This document shows, one piece after another, positions 27,517 to 34,963 of a DNA stretch of 64,000 nucleotides. The notes below the pieces were generated by a model, which had not been told where the DNA came from, did no database searches, and was given only the letters and a program-made list of their open reading frames with translations. Within the stretch, counting starts at the first letter, position 1, and each line of letters begins with the position of its first letter. Location: the NCBI GenBank assembly GCA_913061435.1, contig CAJXUK010000005.1, forward strand, positions 1 to 64,000, given 5' to 3'. A program made the translations under genes and the position numbers. The stretch is from an uncultured Thalassolituus sp. (GTDB lineage: Bacteria; Pseudomonadota; Gammaproteobacteria; Pseudomonadales; Oceanobacteraceae).

Positions 27517-29583
27517 TTAAGTCTTTTTTGCATACTTATGAGCCGCAGGTTTACTACTAGTCGATTTCTTTTTAAAGCCAGCACCCTTCTTTTTGTATCC
27601 ACTACTTTTCTTTTTAAAACCTGCGCCTTGGCCTTTTAAGCCTTGCAGTCCTGAAGGAATATGTTGCTTAGCCTGCTCTATCAGTGTCGATAAATGCTGA
27701 TTTAGCGGCTGCATAAATCCTTGGTAATTCAACTCGCGCTGGCTAATTGCGTTCAGTTGTTGCTCCCACAACGCGGTCATGTCTGGGGTAATCGCCGACT
27801 CCGGTAAGCTGTTGATTAAGCCACGGCCAATGTCGGTGCTGCGTATTTGCTTGCCTGTGCGCTGTAAAAAGTTACGTCTAAATAGCAGTTCGATAATACC
27901 AGCGCGCGTCGCTTCTGTGCCCAAACCGTCGGTTTCTTTTAAGGTTTTACGAATTGCAGCGCTGGTCACGTAGCGGGCAATGCCTGTCATAGCCGCCAGC
28001 AAGGTTCCGTCGTTAAAATAATCTGGTGGCGTGGTGCGTTTTTCTACTAAGTTCGCGTTATCGCACGTCCACGCATGTTTGCCGTACTCTTTATCATTTG
28101 GGTCTAAAGTAATAGGTGGTAAAGACTGCTCTGCACTGGGCTTTTGGGAAGCACTGTTTTTATTACCTTTGCCTTTTTCACTGCTATTGCCACCCTTCTT
28201 ATCACCATAGAGCACTTTCCAACCTAACTTAAGCGGTTGCTTGGCTTGAGTTTTAAATTGCCCACCCGCAATGCTTGCTTCCACTTTGGTTTCGGCATAT
28301 TGATAAGCAGGAAAAAACTGCATTAAATACTGGCGAGCAATGTGGCGATACACTTTTTGTTCAAGCTGGCTCAATTTAGAAAACTGCTCCGCCGATATTG
28401 ATTTTTCACTCGGCACAATGGCGTGGTGCGCTTCTACTCTACTGTCGTTAAAGGCTTTGCTTTTTAAATTTGGCTGCGCCTGCTGGGCATATTCGGTTAG
28501 CGGTTGACAGTTGTGGCCGATCGCTCGAATCACTTGTGGGGCAAGCTTATGCTGCTCTTTTGGTAAATGACGGCTGTCGGATCTTGGGTAAGTAATAAGT
28601 TGGTGGCGTTCATACAAGCTTTGGCAGGTATCTAAAACTTGCTGGGCACTCATCGAAAAAGCTTTGGCCGCTTCGATTTGTAAAGTGGATAAGTTAAACG
28701 GCAGTGGTGGTGGCTGTTGTTTATCTTTTTGTCCGAGCTTGGTGATTTCAGCAGGCTGGCCTGTTATGCGCTGGCAAACATTTTCGGCCAACGGCTTGTG
28801 TAAAACTCGGCCTTCTTCATCTTGATAAGGCTTACAGGCTTCGCTGGGCTGCCATTTTAATAAAAACGATTCATCCTTTGTATTTTTCAGACGGGCTTCA
28901 ACCTGATAAAAATCCCGACTAACAAAATTTTCAATTTCTTCATCACGTTTAACTACTAAGCCCAATAAAGGGGTTTGTACACGGCCAACTGAGAGTACTC
29001 CTTTATAACCGGCTTTTTGTCCTTGTAAAGTATAAGCTCGGGTCATATTCATGCCGTACAACCAATCGGCGCGAGAACGAGCTAACGCCGATACTGACAA
29101 AGGTACAAATTCTTGATTGCTGCGCAGATTTTGCAATGCACGCTTTACCGCAGGCGGGTTTAAATCACTAATCAAGCAACGTTGGGTGGCCTTTCTTTTT
29201 TGCGCACTGATTTTTAGATGACTTAATACTTCATCGACTAATAGCTGCCCTTCTCGATCGGGATCACCGGCATGAACAATGTGGTCGGCTTGCTTTACAA
29301 GTTTACGCAATACGGTTAACTGCGAGCGGGTTTGGCTCTTGGCTTTTAATTGCCATTCTTGCGGCACAATGGGTAGATGTTCTAGCTTCCACGATTTAAA
29401 AGCTTCGTTATAAGCGTCGGGTTCTGCCTGTTCTAATAGATGACCAATACACCAGCTCACCACGTCGCCATTAGCCAGCTCGATATAGCCTTGCTGTTTG
29501 CGCTGCGATTTATTTAATAGGCTAGTTAAGCCATCGGCAATGGCACGCCCAAGGCTGGGTTTTTCTGCGATATACAGTTTCAT
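27517..29583 (-). CDS. topB: DNA topoisomerase III
   Basis: This type IA topoisomerase decatenates and resolves single-strand junctions. It is 688 residues from ATG 29583, which places the conserved M-x-L-x-I-A-E-K-P-S-L-x-R at the N-terminus; the frame continues upstream to 29649 but that part is not family-like. It has TOPRIM Glu7 and D-P-D-R-E-G (107-112), and catalytic Tyr332 in I-T-Y-P-R-S-D-S-R. There is a Gly/Lys/Ser-rich insert near 475-500. The C-terminus has no zinc-finger Cys but ends in repeated G-A/S-G-F/Y-K-K-K-S units, a basic tail likely to bind DNA. No SD is visible. Confidence 0.93.
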   Translation of the reverse strand: MKLYIAEKPSLGRAIADGLTSLLNKSQRKQQGYIELANGDVVSWCIGHLLEQAEPDAYNEAFKSWKLEHLPIVPQEWQLKAKSQTRSQLTVLRKLVKQADHIVHAGDPDREGQLLVDEVLSHLKISAQKRKATQRCLISDLNPPAVKRALQNLRSNQEFVPLSVSALARSRADWLYGMNMTRAYTLQGQKAGYKGVLSVGRVQTPLLGLVVKRDEEIENFVSRDFYQVEARLKNTKDESFLLKWQPSEACKPYQDEEGRVLHKPLAENVCQRITGQPAEITKLGQKDKQQPPPLPFNLSTLQIEAAKAFSMSAQQVLDTCQSLYERHQLITYPRSDSRHLPKEQHKLAPQVIRAIGHNCQPLTEYAQQAQPNLKSKAFNDSRVEAHHAIVPSEKSISAEQFSKLSQLEQKVYRHIARQYLMQFFPAYQYAETKVEASIAGGQFKTQAKQPLKLGWKVLYGDKKGGNSSEKGKGNKNSASQKPSAEQSLPPITLDPNDKEYGKHAWTCDNANLVEKRTTPPDYFNDGTLLAAMTGIARYVTSAAIRKTLKETDGLGTEATRAGIIELLFRRNFLQRTGKQIRSTDIGRGLINSLPESAITPDMTALWEQQLNAISQRELNYQGFMQPLNQHLSTLIEQAKQHIPSGLQGLKGQGAGFKKKSSGYKKKGAGFKKKSTSSKPAAHKYAKKT

Positions 29584-29729
29584 AAAACAAACTGTATAGA
29601 TAAACAGTGCTTTTTTCAAGGTGTGTATTTTACTAAAAAATTGATGCAATCGATCAAAAAACCATCGGTTTAAAGCAACGCTAATATCAGTAGGCCCTTC
29701 AGAAACTTGTAACTAGCTTATACCCAACC

Positions 29730-29752
29730 TTATCCACAGTATCTGTGGGTAA
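29730..29752. promoter_or_regulatory. Inverted pair of DnaA-box-like sites
   Basis: TTATCCACA (29730-29738, + strand) is a perfect high-affinity DnaA box. TTACCCACA on the opposite strand (29744-29752) is one mismatch away. They face each other across 5 bp, forming an imperfect palindrome. Confidence 0.7.
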
Positions 29753-29910
29753 AGTTATGATAACTATGTGTGTTTTGAAAGATTTAATAAAAAATCAAGA
29801 CTTTTTTGTATTATTTTGGGTATTAATGTGCAGTTAAATTGGACACTTTATAAGCAAAGTATTTTTTCTAAAATATCCCTTAACCCCTTGACTTCATTGG
29901 CTTTTAGCCA

Positions 29911-29923
29911 AATCAGCCAATTG
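29911..29923 (+). promoter_or_regulatory. IHF-core consensus match
   Basis: AATCAGCCAATTG fits WATCARNNNNTTR at all defined positions and lies roughly midway between the two DnaA-box clusters. The consensus is short, so a chance match is possible. Confidence 0.45.
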
Positions 29924-29988
29924 TTTAAAAATCAGGCAATCTGTCTGAAAGCTATGTATCATGGGATTAAGATGAAGTTATGTTTAGT

Positions 29989-30023
29989 TTATTCACAGTC
30001 TTATACACAGAACTTGTGAGTAA
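29989..30023. promoter_or_regulatory. Cluster of three DnaA-box-like sites
   Basis: TTATTCACA (29989-29997) and TTATACACA (30001-30009) both fit TTATNCACA on the plus strand, 3 bp apart. TTACTCACA on the minus strand (30015-30023) is one mismatch off. The last two face each other across 5 bp, as in the left cluster. Confidence 0.7.
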
Positions 30024-30190
30024 TTAATAAATAAACTGTTTTAACAACCTTTTATGAGTAATTTAGTGCCATAAACAGCGACTTTTACCGATCAATAATT
30101 GCTTAAATGATTACGTCGCCGCTGCGTGTTCAAGATGATAGAATCAAGCTATTAGTAGCTTTATTTACTCTTTGCGTCAGTGGAATTGCC

Positions 30191-31285
30191 ATGCCTGTAA
30201 CTCATTTTATTACCCATCAAATTAATAAAGAAATGCAAAAACCTTCGGCGATAGTGACGGCAACATCAGAAGAAGCCGTCGTGGATGATTATTGCCACTT
30301 AATAATGAGTCAGCTTAAAGGCATTTTTGTGCAGCGTGCCAGTAAACGCTATGGTTGTTTTAATCCAGAAGTCACTCGCTTTAAAGGACTAACCCTTAAT
30401 TGGCTTAACGATCAGCAAAGCTTTGTCTCTTGGACAAAAAAAATCAGTGAACAGTTTGCCGATATGATGGACAACACCGAACTTGAAATAGAGGGTTACT
30501 TAGCATTTACTATAGAAGCGTTAGCCGATATTGATAAGTTGTATATTTTTCATATTCGAGAAAAAAGCACGCTTTGTTTAACCGCAGATATGACTTTAAG
30601 TGAAAGCCGTGTCCTCGATTTTTCTAATACTGGCTTTGCTTTGTCTATCGATTTAACTGCTCTTAAAACTGAACAAGAATCCGGTGAACGCAGCAGCGAA
30701 AAATATTTCACCTTTAGTTTTGGCCGTGGCGATAAGCCCGTGCAAAAACTCTTTGCTGAATTTAGCGGTTTTATTGATACCTTAGACACAGAACAAGAAA
30801 CTCAAGAATTTTTAGAGATTGTAGAAGAATACGCATCGACTCTTTCAGAAGAACAGTCTGTAGAAACAAAATCTAAAGTTATTGAATATTGTGTTGAGCA
30901 AGATAAACAAGGCGAAACAGTAGAATTCAAAACGCTATCAGGGCAACTAGATAGCAGCGCCCCAGAAAAGTTCGAACAGTTTGTAGCGCTTAAAAAACGT
31001 GAGCGTCGTGCTGTTCGTCCTCGCAGTGAATCTACTATGAATGAGGATGTGTCACACGAGTTGGCGCATGGCGAAAGTGTGATTAAAACTGAGCTGATTC
31101 CTGATCGTAAAAGTTTAAAGAATTATTTGCGTTATAGCGGAAAAAATAAAGAGGTCACCTTGAGTTTTGCTGCAACAGCCTTGGGATCTGATATTAGTTT
31201 TGATCCTTACGACAACAGCTTGACCATTAAAAACTTACCCACTCGCTTATTAAAACAATTAAAACCGGATGCCCCAGAGTCTTAA
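30191..31285 (+). CDS. yejK: Nucleoid-associated protein YejK/NdpA
   Basis: This 364-residue protein is homologous to E. coli YejK (335 aa). The match is clear at the N-terminus (H-x-I-T-H-Q-I-N-K-E) and across the C-terminus (P-D-R-K-S-L, T-L-S-F-A-A-x-x-L-G-x-D-I-x-F-D-P, L-T-I-K-N-L-P). The start is ATG 30191, which aligns with the family; the frame to 30107 would add 28 hydrophobic residues. YejK associates with the nucleoid and interacts with topoisomerase IV subunits. A charged insert near 290-310 (K-K-R-E-R-R-x-x-R-P-R) is extra. It sits across the DnaA-box region from topB. Confidence 0.85.
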   Translation: MPVTHFITHQINKEMQKPSAIVTATSEEAVVDDYCHLIMSQLKGIFVQRASKRYGCFNPEVTRFKGLTLNWLNDQQSFVSWTKKISEQFADMMDNTELEIEGYLAFTIEALADIDKLYIFHIREKSTLCLTADMTLSESRVLDFSNTGFALSIDLTALKTEQESGERSSEKYFTFSFGRGDKPVQKLFAEFSGFIDTLDTEQETQEFLEIVEEYASTLSEEQSVETKSKVIEYCVEQDKQGETVEFKTLSGQLDSSAPEKFEQFVALKKRERRAVRPRSESTMNEDVSHELAHGESVIKTELIPDRKSLKNYLRYSGKNKEVTLSFAATALGSDISFDPYDNSLTIKNLPTRLLKQLKPDAPES

Positions 31286-31289
31286 TGCC

Positions 31290-32495
31290 ATGACCACCAC
31301 AGTTTACCCGCTGGTATTACTCGGAGGTGGCCATAGTCACGCTTTGTTACTGACATACTGGCAGAGTCTAAACCCTGATAAGCACGATAAAGTGCGACCG
31401 CTGCTAATTTCCGAACAAGCCACCAGCCCATATTCTGGTATGTTGCCTGGCTTACTAGCAGACGAATACAGCTTTGATGACTGTCATATTGATCTTGTTA
31501 ACTTATGCGCTAACAGCGGCAGTGACTTTTTACAAGGTCAATGCATTAATATTCAAAGAGTTGGAAGTAACGATTATCCTACTCTATACCGCCTAGATTT
31601 GCAGTCACCTAAGGCACATCCTGATATCAACAATAAAAATGATAGCAGTGATGAAAATGATTCATCTATTGTGTCTATTTTTTGCGAAAGACTTTCCCTT
31701 AATATTGGCAGTCAGCCTAGAGTGAATGACTCAACAACTCACAATTCACCCATAAGCCCCCAATGGAAGGTAAAGCCGATTAGTCATTTTTTTGAAAACT
31801 GGCAATCGTTAAAACCCCTACTTTCTCGGCCAGCTAATTCACTCACTGGGCAGGAGTTAAAAACGATTATTCAAGTAGTGGGAGCTGGGGCAGCAGGTGT
31901 CGAAATTGCGTGTGCTATTAAACAATCGCAACCCAATTGCGAGGTAAGGTTACTCGCTCGATCCCCTTTACCACTGCCAAGCTTTAGCCTCAAAACTCAG
32001 CAAAAGTGCATGCAACAACTTAATAAAATGGGCATTGAGTTTATCAACACGCAAGCTAACAAAAACAGTGTAATGCCCGTTAATACAAAAACTAAACATA
32101 CTTATACTTTATGGTGCACGCAATCGGCTGCACCCAAGTGGCTTCAAAAAACCAACTTGGTGCTGTCTGATTCTGGATTCATTTGTGTTGATCAATATTT
32201 ACAGACATCGTTTCCTGGAGTGTTTGCAGCAGGGGATTGTGCTCATTTTAACCCCCAACCTTTACCAAAAGCTGGTGTCTATGCGGTTCGCCAAGCCAAA
32301 ATATTATTTGAAAATTTACTGGCACCCTCGTCATCAAAACTAATACCCTTTAAGCCCCAGCCTAATGTACTTGCAATTATCAATATGGGCAGTTGTTTTG
32401 CTTTAGCTGAAAAAGGTCGTTGGAGCATGCAAGGGTATTTACCTTGGCTATATAAACGAAAAATTGATCAGTCATTCATGAGTAAATTTTCGTAA
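31290..32495 (+). CDS. FAD-dependent NADH dehydrogenase-like oxidoreductase (SelD N-terminal-like)
   Basis: This 401-residue flavoprotein begins with a dinucleotide motif L-L-G-G-G-H-S-H, then S-P-Y-S-G-M-L-P-G-L. A second Rossmann motif V-V-G-A-G-A-A-G-V-E-I-A and a FAD-binding F-A-A-G-D-C-A-H-F occur later. The G-G-G-H-S-H-x-x-x-L opening and S-x-M-L-P-G are typical of the NDH-2-like module often fused to selenophosphate synthetase SelD, but no SelD domain follows. The start at 31290 lies 4 bp past the yejK stop; an upstream ATG 31269 would overlap yejK. A hydrophilic Asn/Ser-rich insert occupies about 115-150. Substrate unknown. Confidence 0.7.
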   Translation: MTTTVYPLVLLGGGHSHALLLTYWQSLNPDKHDKVRPLLISEQATSPYSGMLPGLLADEYSFDDCHIDLVNLCANSGSDFLQGQCINIQRVGSNDYPTLYRLDLQSPKAHPDINNKNDSSDENDSSIVSIFCERLSLNIGSQPRVNDSTTHNSPISPQWKVKPISHFFENWQSLKPLLSRPANSLTGQELKTIIQVVGAGAAGVEIACAIKQSQPNCEVRLLARSPLPLPSFSLKTQQKCMQQLNKMGIEFINTQANKNSVMPVNTKTKHTYTLWCTQSAAPKWLQKTNLVLSDSGFICVDQYLQTSFPGVFAAGDCAHFNPQPLPKAGVYAVRQAKILFENLLAPSSSKLIPFKPQPNVLAIINMGSCFALAEKGRWSMQGYLPWLYKRKIDQSFMSKFS

Positions 32496-32673
32496 TCTAT
32501 GCACCCAAATAGTGAATATTTTGATCAAATTCAGGTATAATATCGCGCATTAAAATCATACTCTTTCAGCCAAGGCTTGCTTGATTACACAATAAGATAA
32601 TCACCGCTGTAATGGGGTAATGCAACGGGCTAGAAACCCACTCAAATTAGCGCACTTTTAGGTATTATTAATA

Positions 32674-33633
32674 ATGACTGTATTTGATTTAGAAACACCG
32701 GAAACTAATGACACTGATAACCTTGTATGGTTAGGTCACCTAAGCCCAGACAGCGACACTATTGGTTCTGCAATTGGTGCCGCTGAATTATTTGGCGGTG
32801 AACCACGTCGTGCCGGTGAACTGAATAAAGAAACAGCATTTGTTATGGATTTTTGCGGTGCAGAACTGCCAAAAATGATCTCTGTTGTTGAAGGGCAAAA
32901 AGTTGGTTTGGTTGACTTTAACCAAAAAACACAACTGCACCCTTCTGTTGATATGCACGATATCGTTGCCATTATTGACCATCACGCCATTCAGGATCAG
33001 CCGGTTACCTTCAATACGGTTATTTCAATGGATATTCGCCCTTGGGGTTCTGCAGCAACTATTTTGGCAGACCGTTTTGAAAAAATGGGTAAAGTGCCAA
33101 CACCCTCTACGGCGTGTGTTCTGCTTGCTGGTATTTTATCGGATACTTTAGTATTTGAGTCGCCAACGACTTCTGTATTCGACAAACCGTTTGCTGAAAA
33201 ACTAGCAAAAATCGCTGGTATCGATGATATGTACGCCTTTGGTAATGACATGATGGAAGCCAAATCCGACCTAGCCGATGTCTCGACTTACGATGTCTTA
33301 AAAGGTGATTTCAAGCACTATGAAATCAATGGTAAAAAGGTGGGTTACGGCGTAGCAGAAACACTAAGACCCGAACAACTTATCGAGCGCCAAGCCGATT
33401 TATTAGTTGAAATGAAAGGCGAAAAAGCGAAACAAGGCTTAGATTTTATCTTTTTTGCGATTGTTGATACTAAAAATAAAACTACTCATTTAGTTATCTA
33501 CTCTGATGCTGAAGCCGAATTAGCGACCAACGCATACGCTGCAACAACCTCTAATAACTGGATGGAACTTCCTGGCTTAATTTCTAGAAAGAAACAACTT
33601 ATGCCAGCAATTCAAGAGTTTTTATCGGCCTAA
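32674..33633 (+). CDS. ppaC: Manganese-dependent inorganic pyrophosphatase (family II)
   Basis: This 319-residue DHH-superfamily enzyme hydrolyses pyrophosphate to drive biosynthesis. The metal ligands are visible: H-x3-D-x-D (His22, Asp26, Asp28), Asp81 in L-V-D-F-N, D-H-H (102-104) and Asp157 in S-D-T-L. The substrate-binding C-terminal S-R-K-K-Q is present. Family II PPases need Mn or Co and are less common in Gammaproteobacteria than family I. TATAAT at 32536-32541 in the 178-bp leader is a possible -10. It is a separate transcript. Confidence 0.93.
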   Translation: MTVFDLETPETNDTDNLVWLGHLSPDSDTIGSAIGAAELFGGEPRRAGELNKETAFVMDFCGAELPKMISVVEGQKVGLVDFNQKTQLHPSVDMHDIVAIIDHHAIQDQPVTFNTVISMDIRPWGSAATILADRFEKMGKVPTPSTACVLLAGILSDTLVFESPTTSVFDKPFAEKLAKIAGIDDMYAFGNDMMEAKSDLADVSTYDVLKGDFKHYEINGKKVGYGVAETLRPEQLIERQADLLVEMKGEKAKQGLDFIFFAIVDTKNKTTHLVIYSDAEAELATNAYAATTSNNWMELPGLISRKKQLMPAIQEFLSA

Positions 33634-33744
33634 TCTATCTAGCTAAAAGTTATGCTTAGCGTATTAGTTAACCAGCTGCTTTAATACTGGTTAACTAATT
33701 TCAATAAGCAAGTTCTGGTTTCTATTTATGACACAGTTTGTTTT

Positions 33745-34056
33745 ATGATAAACGGTACTAAATTGCACCAGTGGCTATTGCAGCGCGCTGATCAACATAC
33801 CCGTAATTTAGCCATATTTAGCGTGGGTGCGGTTGTTTTCTTTGCCGGTATCGGCATTATTTTGTACGGTGAAAACCGCTTAACGCCTTCGTTAGGACAA
33901 GAAGTCATTGTTCTTATTGGTTTTTTATTAGCAACCTTGGGTGGCTTAGCCGCCATTATTGGCTATTTATCACTGAGTTTGTTGCGCTTTTTCCGCTTTG
34001 TTAACCGCGAAAAAGTTAAAACTCCTGGCTCTGATATAAATACCGACAACACCTAA
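33745..34056 (+). CDS. Small two-helix membrane protein of unknown function
   Basis: This 103-residue protein has two strong hydrophobic segments at about 23-42 and 54-83, separated by a short loop, and a basic/polar C-terminus after F-R-F-V-N-R-E-K. No family recognised. The SD is poor. It is followed 20 bp later by another small gene, possibly co-transcribed. Confidence 0.6.
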   Translation: MINGTKLHQWLLQRADQHTRNLAIFSVGAVVFFAGIGIILYGENRLTPSLGQEVIVLIGFLLATLGGLAAIIGYLSLSLLRFFRFVNREKVKTPGSDINTDNT

Positions 34057-34076
34057 AACACACAAAAGAAGTCACC

Positions 34077-34439
34077 ATGAGCGAACGTTTTCCAGATATT
34101 GAAGTGTATGTTTTAAAACCAGAAATCAATGAAATTTATACCTGGTTAAATGCAAACTTTAAACAGGTTGAAGAAAAAACCAGCAGTGCTAAATCAGTAC
34201 TTTGGTTGGCCGACGGTATTGAGGTTTTGTTTACCGCCAACAGTAACAAAAATTTCGCCAGTGTTTGGTTTAAAAATAATCAAACACCCTGGAATAACGA
34301 TCTAGAATGCGGCTGGTCGTTACACCTAGCACTAGATAAAGAAGTGCGTTGTTCGAATGCCGCTTGGCAAGAAAACGAAGAAGGTGCTGCTTGGACTAAG
34401 CTGATTCGCGGAGAAGAAAAAGCACTAAACTGGGATTAG
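34077..34439 (+). CDS. Conserved-looking hypothetical protein, 120 aa
   Basis: This soluble, Trp-rich protein (seven Trp in 120 residues) has neither signal peptide nor membrane helix. It has the look of a compact alpha/beta domain (I-E-V-Y-V-L-K-P, then V-L-W-L-A-D-G-I-E-V-L-F-T, W-S-L-H-L-A-L-D). I do not recognise the family. Its last codons form one arm of a terminator and overlap the end of the convergent copper-chaperone gene by 4 bp. Confidence 0.6.
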   Translation: MSERFPDIEVYVLKPEINEIYTWLNANFKQVEEKTSSAKSVLWLADGIEVLFTANSNKNFASVWFKNNQTPWNNDLECGWSLHLALDKEVRCSNAAWQENEEGAAWTKLIRGEEKALNWD

Positions 34440-34448
34440 TGCTTTTTT
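34417..34448. terminator. Bidirectional terminator embedded in two overlapping stop regions
   Basis: A perfect 12-bp stem (34417-34428 with 34436-34447) has a 7-nt loop, with terminal A/T runs on both sides. The TAG of the 120-aa gene (34437-34439) and the TAA of the PCuAC gene (34436-34438, minus strand) both lie inside it. Confidence 0.85.
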
Positions 34449-34864
34449 ACCAATGAACGCGATTCTATAGTGGTTGAATAGCAGATTTTATCAGCGCTAC
34501 ACAATTCTAACTTAGGGTTTTCGGGTAAGTGGGTAATACCAAATATCATTAGGTGCAAGCCACCGGGTTTTAAGGTTACGGTTTGCCCTGCCTTAATCGG
34601 TAACTCAAAAATTTCTCGCATTTTCATCATCCCATCTTCATGAGTGTGAGTATGAATCTCAACACGCTTAGCACCTTCTAATTTGGCACGAGTAAGCACA
34701 ACCTCTGTTGTTGCTGTATTGTGAATATCCATAAAAGCGGCAGTCATAGTTCGCCCAGGAATTGGCTTACGCACATAGCCTTCTTTCACCACCAAGTCCG
34801 CTATTGTCGTTACTGATAACCCTAGTAAACAGACTAGACATAAGGTGTTTTTCATCAATTTCAT
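34436..34864 (-). CDS. Periplasmic copper chaperone PCu(A)C
   Basis: This 142-residue protein has a signal peptide (C-L-L-G-L-S-V-T-T-I-A) and the PCuAC copper motif: H-T-H-T-H-E-D-G-M-M-K-M, then K-P-G-G-L-H-L-M. The His/Met ligands bind Cu(I). It delivers copper for CuA assembly in cytochrome c oxidase or binds periplasmic copper. It appears monocistronic and converges on the 120-aa gene. Confidence 0.88.
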   Translation of the reverse strand: MKLMKNTLCLVCLLGLSVTTIADLVVKEGYVRKPIPGRTMTAAFMDIHNTATTEVVLTRAKLEGAKRVEIHTHTHEDGMMKMREIFELPIKAGQTVTLKPGGLHLMIFGITHLPENPKLELCSADKICYSTTIESRSLVKKH

Positions 34865-34963
34865 CGTTTTAAATTCTCACTTTAGCTTACGTGGCAGAGT
34901 ATCAATTGTTGCATTTTACCGATTGCGAAATAAAACGACAGTGACACTTTGTCGCAGTGCTTA

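Larger units (their letters stand above)
29584..30190. other. 607-bp AT-rich intergenic region between topB and yejK
   Basis: This is the longest gene-free stretch in the window. It holds two tight clusters of DnaA-box-like 9-mers (29730-29752 and 29989-30023), an IHF-core match between them (29911-29923) and a very AT-rich stretch about 29770-29890. Two GATC sites occur (29652, 30090). The 83-codon frame at 29768-30019 has no SD and no family resemblance. Confidence 0.7.

Noticed and set aside
29768-30019. 83-codon frame in the topB-yejK gap
   Set aside because: No SD, low-complexity AT-driven composition, no recognisable motif, and it spans the DnaA-box/IHF structure.
29584-30190. Calling this region the chromosomal origin oriC
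   Set aside because: The DnaA boxes and AT-rich stretch fit, but none of the usual origin neighbours (dnaA, dnaN, rpmH, mnmG) is present, there are only two GATC sites, and GC skew could not be computed. Kept as a DnaA/IHF region only.
32496-32673. Manganese (yybP-ykoY) or guanidine riboswitch before ppaC
   Set aside because: The leader has a GGGG stretch and a small hairpin, but the conserved loops of these classes were not found.
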